Assembly (NCBI GenBank): GCA_021737645.1
Contig: JAIPDO010000010.1
Location: 19,551 to 83,550, forward strand
Length of the DNA: 64,000 bases
Reading direction: 5' to 3'
DNA from: Desulfarculaceae bacterium
Lineage (GTDB): Bacteria > Desulfobacterota > Desulfarculia > Desulfarculales > Desulfarculaceae
Positions 57,357 to 64,000 of the stretch are shown piece by piece. The stretch's first letter is position 1, and each line of letters begins with the position of its first letter. The position numbers were made by a program, and so were the translations under genes. The notes below the pieces were generated by a model. That model made no database searches. It was given only the letters and a program-made list of their open reading frames with translations, and was not told the DNA's origin.

Positions 57357-59492
57357 CTATCCCAGGCCCAAGGCCCGCCCGCCCTGGAAAACGGCCAGGG
57401 CCAACAGGTAGGCGATGAGGGTGTTGTAGCCCACCGAGAACAAGGCCCAGCGCCAGGTGCCGGTCTCTTTGCGTATCATGACCACGGTGGCCAGGCAGGG
57501 GGCGTAGACCATCACGAATATGATCAGTGAGAAGGCCTTCAGGGGGTTCCAGCCTTTTTCCGCGGCCAGGCGCTTGCTCAGGCTCTGGGAGTGCTCCGGG
57601 TCAACCTCGCCCAGGCTGTAGGCCACCCCCAGGGTGCTGACAATGACCTCCTTGGCCGCGAAGCCCCCCACCAGGGCCACGTTGGCCCGCCAGTCGAAGC
57701 CCAGGGGGTTGGTGAGCACGGTCAGGGCGCGCCCCGCTCGTCCGGCGATGGTGCCCGCCAGCTCGTCCTGGGCCCGGTTGGACTTCAACTCCAGGCGCGC
57801 CTCGGCGCTGGGGGCGGCGCTGATGCGCTGCTGCCAGGCGGCGTCTTGTTCCTGGGGCAGCCCTGGGAAGCTCATGGCCGCCCACATCAACACGCTCACC
57901 CCCAGGATCATGGTGCCCGCTTTTTTGGCGTACTGCCAGGTGCGCTCCCAGGTGTGGATAACCAGGCCCTTGATGGTGGGGGCCCGGTAGGGAGGCAGCT
58001 CCATGACAAAGGGGGCTTGCTCGCCCCTCAGCAGGGTGACGCGCAGCAGTTTGGCCGCGCCCAGGCCCAGGCCCCAGGAGATCAGGGTGAGCAGAAAGAG
58101 CATCTCCGCCTGGCGGTGGGCGAAAAAGGCGGCAATAAGAAGGCTGTACACCGGCAGTTTGGCCCCGCAGTTCATGAAGGGCACGGTGAGGATTGTGGCC
58201 AGGCGGGCCTTGGGGTCCTTCAGGGTGCGGGTGGCCATGACGCCGGGCACCGCGCAGCCGCCGCTGAGGCCTCCGCCCACCATCAGGGCCATGACGCTGT
58301 TGCCGTGCAGGCCGAAGATCCTGAGCACCCGGTCCATGATGTAGGCCACCCGGGCCATGTAGCCCGAGTCTTCCATGATGGCGATGGCGAAGAACATGAA
58401 GGCGATCAGCGGCGCGAAGCCCAAGACTCCGCCCACCCCGCCGATGATTCCGCTGACGATGAGCGAGCGCAGCAAGCCGGGGGGCAGGGCGCCTTCCACC
58501 GCGCCGCCCAGCCACCCGAAGAAATTCTCCAGCAACACCACCGGGACTTCGCTGGCCCAGAACACGAAATTGTAGATGCCGTAGAGCACCGCGAAAAGCA
58601 GCAGAGGGCCCAGCAGGCGGTGGGTCAGCACCTGGTCCAGCTTGTCGCTGAGGTCCATGCGCACCTCGCGTTCGCTGGAGACCACCTGGCGGGTGATGCC
58701 GGTGATGTAGCCGTAGCGGTAGTCGGCGATGATGCTGTCTGGGTTGTCGTCCATGGTGTTTTTGATGTGCCCGGCCACCCGGTCGCATACCGGCAGGAGT
58801 TTTTCGGCCAACTCCGGTGTCTCCCGGACCCGCTCGATGACCTCCTGGTCTCCCTCCAGGCATTTGACCGCCAGCCAGCGGGCGCTCAAGAGGCCCCGGC
58901 GCTCCTGGGCCCCTTGCAGGATGGTGGCCACCTCGTCCACCCCCTGATCCACATCGCTGCCGTAGGAGATGTTCAGCGGCCGCCACTCCGGCTCGCTCTC
59001 GGCCAACTCCACCGCGGCGGCCAATAGCTCCTTCATGCCTTGGTTCTGGCGGGCCACGGTGGTCACCACCGGCACCCCCAGCAGGCGGCTCAGCTTGTCA
59101 GCGTCGATCTTCAGGCCCCTGGTCTTGGCCACGTCCACCATGTTCAGGCAGATGACCAGGGGCACTCCCAGCTCCATGAGCTGCACCGCCAAATAGAGGT
59201 TGCGCTCCAGGTTGGAGGCGTCCACCACGTCCACCACCACGTCGGGCCGTTGGCCGATGAGGTAGTTGCGGGCCACCAATTCTTCGGGTGAGTAGGCGGT
59301 GAGGCTGTAGGTGCCGGGCAGGTCCACCACCTCAACCGCTTGTCCCTGGTGATGGGCGATGCCCTCTTTGTATTCCACGGTGACGCCGGGATAGTTGCCC
59401 ACATGCTGGCGTGCCCCGGTTAGGGCGTTGAACACGCTGGTCTTGCCGGCGTTGGGGTTGCCGGCCAGGGCTATGGTGTATTGGCGGCTCAC
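57357..59492 (-). CDS. feoB: Ferrous iron transporter FeoB
   Basis: A 711-residue Fe(II) transporter. The N-terminal G domain has G1 GNPNAGKTS, G2 VTVEYKEG-type switch, G3 DLPGTYS and G4 LNMVDVAK; then a helical spacer. The transmembrane core holds GGVGGVLGFAPLIAFMFFAI, SGGCAVPGVMATRTLKDPKA and MNCGAKLPVYSLL, the conserved Cys-containing gates. Its ATG overlaps the feoA stop by 4 bases. Confidence 0.97.
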   Translation of the reverse strand: MSRQYTIALAGNPNAGKTSVFNALTGARQHVGNYPGVTVEYKEGIAHHQGQAVEVVDLPGTYSLTAYSPEELVARNYLIGQRPDVVVDVVDASNLERNLYLAVQLMELGVPLVICLNMVDVAKTRGLKIDADKLSRLLGVPVVTTVARQNQGMKELLAAAVELAESEPEWRPLNISYGSDVDQGVDEVATILQGAQERRGLLSARWLAVKCLEGDQEVIERVRETPELAEKLLPVCDRVAGHIKNTMDDNPDSIIADYRYGYITGITRQVVSSEREVRMDLSDKLDQVLTHRLLGPLLLFAVLYGIYNFVFWASEVPVVLLENFFGWLGGAVEGALPPGLLRSLIVSGIIGGVGGVLGFAPLIAFMFFAIAIMEDSGYMARVAYIMDRVLRIFGLHGNSVMALMVGGGLSGGCAVPGVMATRTLKDPKARLATILTVPFMNCGAKLPVYSLLIAAFFAHRQAEMLFLLTLISWGLGLGAAKLLRVTLLRGEQAPFVMELPPYRAPTIKGLVIHTWERTWQYAKKAGTMILGVSVLMWAAMSFPGLPQEQDAAWQQRISAAPSAEARLELKSNRAQDELAGTIAGRAGRALTVLTNPLGFDWRANVALVGGFAAKEVIVSTLGVAYSLGEVDPEHSQSLSKRLAAEKGWNPLKAFSLIIFVMVYAPCLATVVMIRKETGTWRWALFSVGYNTLIAYLLALAVFQGGRALGLG

Positions 59493-59734
59493 GATGCCTC
59501 GCCGATCTCCACGGTGATGAAGTCGGCCTCGTTGTTGCGCAGGGTGAGGTTGTAGCCCCTAAGTTTGATTTCAACCGGGTCTTTGAGGGGCGCTCGGCCG
59601 ATGACCTGTATTTCGGTGCCGGGCAACAGGCCCATCTCGCGCATGCGCCTACCCAGCTCGCCGCCGGTGCCCACCTTCTTGACCACGGCCCGTTGGCCGG
59701 GCCTCAGTTGACGCAGGGTGACTTCAGGGGTCAT
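59489..59734 (-). CDS. feoA: FeoA
   Basis: An 81-residue SH3-like protein (LRQLRPGQRAVVKKVGTGGE, GRRMREMGLLPGTEIQVIGR, EIKLRGYNLTLRNNEADFI) that supports FeoB. Translationally coupled to feoB and 45 bases after the Fur-FeoA gene. Confidence 0.96.
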   Translation of the reverse strand: MTPEVTLRQLRPGQRAVVKKVGTGGELGRRMREMGLLPGTEIQVIGRAPLKDPVEIKLRGYNLTLRNNEADFITVEIGEAS

Positions 59735-59779
59735 GGGCGGGCTCCTGTTTCATGAAGATGGCGTTGGTTTCGCAAGGTA

Positions 59780-60574
59780 TCAGCGGCGCCTGGGTTTGCG
59801 CAAGCGAGACCAGGGGCCGTGGGCGTGCCCCTTGGGGTGTCGGCCGCGGCGGTGGTGCTGTTCCTCATCGGCCGACGGATCGTGGTCCTGGCCGTTTTCG
59901 TCCAGGAGGCTTACCTGCACCTTGCCCGCCACGCCCTGGCCCAGGGCCAGACGGGTGCCGCCGGCGACTACCACCATGGGCCCGGCGCCGCTGGTGATCA
60001 CTTCCAGCTCGCAGCCCAGGGTGATGCCCAGGTCTTCCAGATGCCGCTGGGCCTGCTCGCCGCCCGTGAAACGCTCCACCCTCACCCGTTCGCCGGGCGA
60101 GGCCAGGTTAAGCGGCAGGGTGGGGGTGCGCCGCTGGCGGCACTTTTCGCACAGGCCGTAGATTTGCAGGCGGTGGCTCAGGTGATGGAAGCCGTGCTCC
60201 TTGGCCACGCCATGCTTGAGTTCTTCCAACTCGGGATGATGAAACTCGGTGATGGAGCCGCAACGGGTGCAGATGAGGTGGTCGTGGTGCTCGCCCAGGT
60301 GGCGGTGCTCGAACAGGTCCGGCTGGTTGTCGAAGCGGCGGCAGGAGGCCAGGCCGAAGCGGGTGAGCATCTCCAGGGTGGCGGCCACGAACTCCGGCTC
60401 CAGATGATGGCCCTGGGCGGCCAGGTCCTTTTGCAAGCCTTCGGCGCTCAGGTGGTCTTCGCAGTCCAGAAAGGCTTCCAGCACCGCCAGCCGGTCGCCC
60501 AGGCGGTTCATCCCCTGTTGGCGCAGAAGGCGCTCGAACTGGCGACGTTCCTCATTGTGTAGGTTGGTGCTCAA
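59780..60574 (-). CDS. Fur-family regulator fused to a FeoA domain
   Basis: About 264 residues. The N-terminal part (1-150) is a Fur-type repressor: FERLLRQQGMNRLGDRLAVL, winged helix LEMLTRFGLASCRRFDNQ, HHDHLICTRCGSITEFHHPE and GLCEKCRQ (two CxxC zinc pairs). The C-terminal part (about 155-225) is a FeoA/SH3 domain (LNLASPGERVRVERFTGGEQ, HLEDLGITLGCELEVITSGA, GTRLALGQGVAGKVQVSLLD), followed by a His/Arg-rich tail (HHRRGRHPKGHAHG). Normally Fur has no such domain; DtxR-type regulators do. TTG 60574 has GGAG at 6 bases; the ORF start at 60592 does not. It presumably controls feoAB in response to Fe(II). Confidence 0.88.
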   Translation of the reverse strand: MSTNLHNEERRQFERLLRQQGMNRLGDRLAVLEAFLDCEDHLSAEGLQKDLAAQGHHLEPEFVAATLEMLTRFGLASCRRFDNQPDLFEHRHLGEHHDHLICTRCGSITEFHHPELEELKHGVAKEHGFHHLSHRLQIYGLCEKCRQRRTPTLPLNLASPGERVRVERFTGGEQAQRHLEDLGITLGCELEVITSGAGPMVVVAGGTRLALGQGVAGKVQVSLLDENGQDHDPSADEEQHHRRGRHPKGHAHGPWSRLRKPRRR

Positions 60575-60763
60575 TATATTCTCCGTGTGCAACTAATTTA
60601 ACAACGCCTAACAGCATGCGCAAGCCCACTATCCCAATTTGGCGGCCATTTTGCCCCAAAATAATCTTTTGAGGGGGCGGGCGCAAGCTCACCGGCGCGG
60701 CCCAGGCAGTCTTAACCGTAACTTCACGCAAGGGCTTAAGCTTGCATTAGGCGATGGCGTGTA

Positions 60764-60780
60764 TTAACGTTAACGTTAAC
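60764..60780. promoter_or_regulatory. Triple TTAACG repeat, probable autoregulatory operator
   Basis: TTAACGTTAACGTTAAC contains two overlapping copies of the palindrome TTAACGTTAA. It lies 25 bases before the preferred start of the sigma-54 activator and recurs ahead of the activator's presumed target operon (62186-62221). Confidence 0.6.
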
Positions 60781-60804
60781 ACCCTGCAAACGTGGGAGAT
60801 TGAT

Positions 60805-62190
60805 TTGGCAGACATAACCCCCCAAGACGTCGCCCGCTACTGGCACTCGGTGGTGGACACCATGGCCGAGGGCCTTTTCATCGTGGACACCAAGGGCAAG
60901 GTGGTGTTCGTGAACCCGGCCGCCGAGCGCCTCACCGGCTACCGCCAGGAAGAGGTGCTGGGGCGTTCCTGCACCGTGTTCGAGTCCGAGACCTGCCTGG
61001 CCTGCCAGGACCAGGAGGGCCAGATGGCCTGCGGCCTGTTTGACAAGGGCAGGGTGGTGGACCGCCGCTGCACCATCACCACCAAGGACGGCTCCCAGGT
61101 GCACATGCTTAAAAACGCACGGGTTTTGCATGATGAGCTGGGCCAGGTCATCGGCGGAGTGGAAACCTTGAGCGACATCACCCCCCTGGTGGAGCGCGAC
61201 CGCAAGATCAGCGGGCTCAAACGCCATCTGACCCGCTCCTACGGATACGAGGGCCTCATCGGCCAATCCCCGGCGATGATGCAAGTCTATCAGCTTCTGG
61301 AGGCTGCTGCCGCTTCCACCGCACCGGTGGTGATCCTGGGGGCCAGCGGTACGGGCAAGGAACTGGCCGCCGCAGCCATCCATCGCCGCTCGCCCAGGGC
61401 CGAGGGACCATTCATCAAGGTAAACTGCGCGGCGCTGAACCCATCCCTGCTGGAAAGCGAGCTTTTCGGCCACGAGAAGGGGGCCTTCACCGGGGCGGAA
61501 AAGAGCCGCACCGGACGCTTCGAGGCCGCCGACGGGGGCAGCCTGTTCCTGGACGAGATAGGAGATCTGCCCGCCGAGGTGCAGGTAAAGCTGCTTCGGG
61601 TCCTGCAGGAGGGCGAGGTGGAGCGGGTGGGCTCCAACCGTTCCATAAAGGTGGATGTGCGCATCATAACCGCCACCAACCGCGACCTAGCCCAGCTCAT
61701 GGAAAGGGGACAGTTCCGCGAGGACCTGTTTTACCGAATCAACGTGATACCCATCTACCTGCCCCCCTTGGCCAAGCGCAAGGAGGATATCCCCCTGCTC
61801 ACCCGCACCTTTGTGGAGCGCACAGCCCTGGGCAGCGACAGGGGGGTCACCGGCATCAGCCCCGCTGCCCTGGATCGCTTGCTGGAGCATCCCTGGCCGG
61901 GCAACGTGCGCGAGCTGATCAACGCCATCGAGTACGCCTTTGTCACCTGCCCCGGCGGGGAGATATTGCCTCAGCACCTGCCCCCCAGCATTGTGGGGGA
62001 GCACTACGCCTGCCTGCCCCTGTCCGACGCGCCCGGCGGCGAGGCCGGGGGCGAGGCCGTGCGCCGGGAGATCGCCGAGGCCCTGGAGGCCACCGGCGGC
62101 CACAAGGCCCAGGCCGCGGCTCGTTTGGGGATCAGCCGGGTAACCCTTTGGAAACGCATGAAGAAGTTGGGTATGGCCCTGGAAGGTTAA
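60805..62190 (+). CDS. Sigma-54-dependent activator with PAS sensor
   Basis: About 461 residues from TTG 60805, which has GGGAG 6 bases upstream. The ORF start at 60754 would read straight through the TTAACG operator (INVNVN) and is rejected. Residues about 5-125 form a PAS domain ([20 protein letters not shown]) with a cysteine group, [20 protein letters not shown], then AC, suggesting redox or metal sensing. The AAA+ domain has Walker [15 protein letters not shown] and [10 protein letters not shown], and the Fis-type HTH is [20 protein letters not shown]. It likely activates the iron-sulfur/cytochrome operon just downstream. Confidence 0.93.
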   Translation: MADITPQDVARYWHSVVDTMAEGLFIVDTKGKVVFVNPAAERLTGYRQEEVLGRSCTVFESETCLACQDQEGQMACGLFDKGRVVDRRCTITTKDGSQVHMLKNARVLHDELGQVIGGVETLSDITPLVERDRKISGLKRHLTRSYGYEGLIGQSPAMMQVYQLLEAAAASTAPVVILGASGTGKELAAAAIHRRSPRAEGPFIKVNCAALNPSLLESELFGHEKGAFTGAEKSRTGRFEAADGGSLFLDEIGDLPAEVQVKLLRVLQEGEVERVGSNRSIKVDVRIITATNRDLAQLMERGQFREDLFYRINVIPIYLPPLAKRKEDIPLLTRTFVERTALGSDRGVTGISPAALDRLLEHPWPGNVRELINAIEYAFVTCPGGEILPQHLPPSIVGEHYACLPLSDAPGGEAGGEAVRREIAEALEATGGHKAQAAARLGISRVTLWKRMKKLGMALEG

Positions 62191-62221
62191 CGTATTGTTA
62201 ATTTTGGTTAACGTTAATTAA
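62186..62221. promoter_or_regulatory. Upstream activator sites with TTAACGTTAA
   Basis: GTTAACGTTAATTAA (62207-62221) contains the same palindrome as the operator at 60764-60780, and a further GTTAAC (62186-62191) and TTGTTAA lie just before it. The centre is about 100 bases upstream of the -12 element of the sigma-54 promoter, a normal enhancer distance. Confidence 0.62.
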
Positions 62222-62298
62222 TGGAAGCCTCTTTGGGGCGCCTGGCATAACAGGTGGGATTTAAAGGATAAATCACTTTTAATGTTGCGAAGCTGCTT

Positions 62299-62315
62299 TC
62301 GGCACGGCCCTTGCT
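62299..62315 (+). promoter_or_regulatory. Sigma-54 promoter of the iron-sulfur/cytochrome operon
   Basis: TCGGCACGGCCCTTGCT matches YTGGCACG-N4-TTGCW with one change (C for T before GG) and exactly 10 bases between GG and GC. It is 63 bases before the start codon of the next gene. Confidence 0.75.
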
Positions 62316-62377
62316 CTATCTCAGGGCAAGCTTTGAGCGGGCCCCAGGCCCTGGACCGAAAGCAAAAAGGATTAATC

Positions 62378-63481
62378 ATGGCCAATGCCATTAGTCGAAG
62401 AAATTTCCTAAGAGGAGGCCTGGCCGCAGCCGCCACAGTGGCGGCCAGCGGGGTGGCGCTTCCCCAGGCGGTGCAGGCCGCCCAAGGCGACGAACTGTGC
62501 ACCGTGCTGGATCTGTCCAAGTGCATCGGCTGCGAGGAATGCGTGGATGCCTGCCGCGAAACCTGGCAGGACACGGTGCCCGACCCGGTGAGCCCCATGC
62601 CCAAGCCCTTTCCCGCCCGGGTGCCCACCCAGGACTGGAGCAAGCGCAAGGACGTCTCCGATCGCCTGACCCCCTACAATTTTCTGTATGTGGAGCACCT
62701 GGACTTTGAGCACAAGGGCCAGGCCGTGGAGCTGCACGTGCCCCGGCGCTGCATGCACTGCGTCAATCCGCCCTGCGCCAACCTGTGCCCCTTCGGAGCC
62801 GGGCGGGTGGAGAAAAACGGCGTGGTGAACATCGACCCGGAGGTCTGTCTGGGCGGGGCCAAGTGCAAGCAGGTCTGCCCCTGGCACATTCCCCAGCGCC
62901 AGAGCGGAGTGGGCGTCTACCTGGACATCATGCCCAGCTACGCGGGCAACGGGGTCATGTTCAAGTGCCACCGCTGCCTGCCTCTGGTCAAGCAAGGCAA
63001 GCAGCCCCAGTGCGTGCAGGTGTGCCCCGAGCAGGTGCAGAGCATCGGCCTCAGGCCCCAGATGCTGGCCCAGGCCGAGGCCCTGGCCCGCGAGAAGGCA
63101 ACGGCCGACGGAGCCAGCCCTGAAAGCTGGCGGGACTATGTTTACGGGCTGGATGAAAACGGCGGCACCAACACGGTGTACGTCTCGCCGGTTCCTTTTG
63201 CCGTGGTGAGCGCGGCCATCGACCAGGCCCACGCCGAGTTGGCCCCAGGCCAGGGCAAGGGCCGTAACGCGGCGGGCAAGCAGGGCGGCAAGCGCCGCAA
63301 GAAGGGCTATGCCGGACGCCCGCCCATGCATCCGGTGGCCAACAGCATGGAAAGCGCTGAAAACCTCACCACCGCCCTGGTGCTGGCCCCCTTGGCAGGA
63401 CTGGCCGCGGGTTTCACCAAGCTTTTCGGTAAGAAGCCGCCCCAAGACCAGCCACCCAGCGAGCAGGGAGGCCAGTCATGA
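62378..63481 (+). CDS. Tat-exported [4Fe-4S] ferredoxin-type electron transfer subunit
   Basis: A 367-residue periplasmic protein. The N-terminus ISRRNFLRGGLAAAATVAAS is a Tat signal. Four cluster motifs follow (CIGCEECVDAC; CMHCVNPPCANLCPFG; CLGGAKCKQVCPW; CHRCLPLVKQGKQPQCVQVC), the arrangement of HybA/FdnH/DmsB-type subunits. A hydrophobic stretch near the C-terminus (TTALVLAPLAGLAAGFTKLF) may anchor it to the membrane. It probably passes electrons from a periplasmic donor to the cytochrome b encoded next. ATG 62378 has AAAAGG at 7 bases; the ORF start at 62282 lies before the sigma-54 promoter and is rejected. Confidence 0.92.
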   Translation: MANAISRRNFLRGGLAAAATVAASGVALPQAVQAAQGDELCTVLDLSKCIGCEECVDACRETWQDTVPDPVSPMPKPFPARVPTQDWSKRKDVSDRLTPYNFLYVEHLDFEHKGQAVELHVPRRCMHCVNPPCANLCPFGAGRVEKNGVVNIDPEVCLGGAKCKQVCPWHIPQRQSGVGVYLDIMPSYAGNGVMFKCHRCLPLVKQGKQPQCVQVCPEQVQSIGLRPQMLAQAEALAREKATADGASPESWRDYVYGLDENGGTNTVYVSPVPFAVVSAAIDQAHAELAPGQGKGRNAAGKQGGKRRKKGYAGRPPMHPVANSMESAENLTTALVLAPLAGLAAGFTKLFGKKPPQDQPPSEQGGQS

Positions 63482-63954
63482 GCGCGCTGAGCTATTCCCC
63501 CGGCGGGCGCGTGGCCCGCTGGTTCTACGGCATCGCCACCGGCTTCGCCCTGTTCAGTGGCTTTGGCCAGATGCCCATATTCAAGCGCTACTATTTGGCC
63601 GACATACCGGGCCTGGCCTGGACGGCCAACTTTTTTATCACCAGTGACATTCACTACCTGGCCGCGGCCCTGCTTCTGGGCATGCTGGCCTGGCGCCTGG
63701 CCCTGGACACCCGCACCACTGGTTCGGCCTGGTCCTGGGGCCCGCACACCTGGTGGGGCTGGACCCTGCTGGGGCTCTTGGTTGTCTCCGGCGCGGCCAA
63801 GGTGCTGCGCAACATGGGCATCTTTCTGCCGCCGCCGTTGATCATGGTGCTGGACTTCACCCATTTGGGCAGCGCCATGGCCTTCATGTTCACCGGCTTG
63901 GTGGTGTTGGTGAAGCCCAAACCCAAATCGAACCTCCGTGGGCTTGTTGGCTGA
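63478..63954 (+). CDS. Small cytochrome b561-like membrane subunit
   Basis: A 158-residue protein with four hydrophobic segments (WFYGIATGFALFSGFGQMPI, DIHYLAAALLLGMLAWRLAL, WWGWTLLGLLVVSGAAKVLR, HLGSAMAFMFTGLVVLV). Histidines in helices 2 (SDIHYL) and 4 (DFTHLGS) are candidate heme ligands as in formate dehydrogenase gamma or thiosulfate reductase cytochromes. It overlaps the iron-sulfur gene by 4 bases and would link it to the quinone pool. The last 46 bases of the window hold no further gene. Confidence 0.88.
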   Translation: MSALSYSPGGRVARWFYGIATGFALFSGFGQMPIFKRYYLADIPGLAWTANFFITSDIHYLAAALLLGMLAWRLALDTRTTGSAWSWGPHTWWGWTLLGLLVVSGAAKVLRNMGIFLPPPLIMVLDFTHLGSAMAFMFTGLVVLVKPKPKSNLRGLVG

Positions 63955-64000
63955 GACACAAGCCCTACCTCCCAGCAGCCGCCCCGCTCATTCTGCCAGA

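Noticed and set aside
62186-62260. CTGGCATAACAGGTGGGATT as a sigma-54 promoter for the iron-sulfur operon
   Set aside because: The -12 position reads GG instead of GC; the site at 62299-62315 fits far better.
1-64000. CRISPR array, intact insertion sequence, rRNA operon or prophage
   Set aside because: No regularly spaced repeats, transposase, integrase, rRNA-like sequence or phage structural genes were found; only the short debris described is suggestive.

Overview
The window is high-GC (the one clearly AT-richer gene is the hydrolase at 32.4-33.3 kb) and densely coding, with many short intergenic gaps and several 4-20 bp gene overlaps. The gene content points to an anaerobic, metabolically versatile member of the Desulfobacterota (former Deltaproteobacteria), plausibly near the Desulfarculales. 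Supporting signs are sigma-54 activators with recognisable -24/-12 promoters, two TRAP transporters, a glycyl radical enzyme with its activase, a molybdenum aldehyde oxidoreductase, a DsrC-like protein, cytidylate-kinase-like proteins and a Feo iron system. The lineage is an inference; no rRNA or marker gene is present.

Layout. 1-7.6 kb: 3' part of an HMG-CoA-lyase-like gene, an MscS channel, then a TolC / membrane-fusion / MacB-type ABC efflux operon whose fusion protein carries a PAS-like cytoplasmic domain. 7.8-16.2 kb: a small exported protein, an NtrC-type regulator, and a sigma-54 promoter driving USP, an SLC13 permease, two cytidylate-kinase-like proteins, a receiver protein and a sensor kinase. 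16.4-19.1 kb: rubredoxin, UDP-galactopyranose mutase and a glycosyltransferase. 19.5-24.5 kb: a 995-residue glycyl radical enzyme with an SCP2-like N-terminal domain, its radical-SAM activase, a duplicated membrane protein and a small exported protein, closed by a strong terminator.

24.6-36 kb: a leftward operon reading TRAP transporter, SDR, acyl-CoA ligase, thiolase and DUF35 protein; a separate alpha/beta hydrolase; and a NarL-type two-component pair. A 76-bp promoter/operator module occurs twice, once before the TRAP operon and once between the hydrolase and the two-component genes, suggesting one regulon. 36.6-43.6 kb: an IclR regulator, a second TRAP system, an unrecognised 292-residue protein and an iron alcohol dehydrogenase, interspersed with remnants of three other genes.

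44.3-51.6 kb: gltX directly followed by tRNA-Gln and tRNA-Glu, a MEMO family protein, and a cassette of Mo aldehyde oxidoreductase, DsrC-like protein and cysteine desulfurase. 51.6-57.1 kb: small and hypothetical proteins, DedA, a class III aminotransferase-like protein lacking its lysine, and an HD-GYP response regulator with a kinase-like partner. 57.1-60.6 kb: feoB, feoA and a Fur protein fused to a FeoA domain. 60.8-64 kb: a PAS sigma-54 activator whose probable TTAACGTTAA operator also precedes the sigma-54 promoter of the next operon, a Tat-exported iron-sulfur protein and a small cytochrome b.
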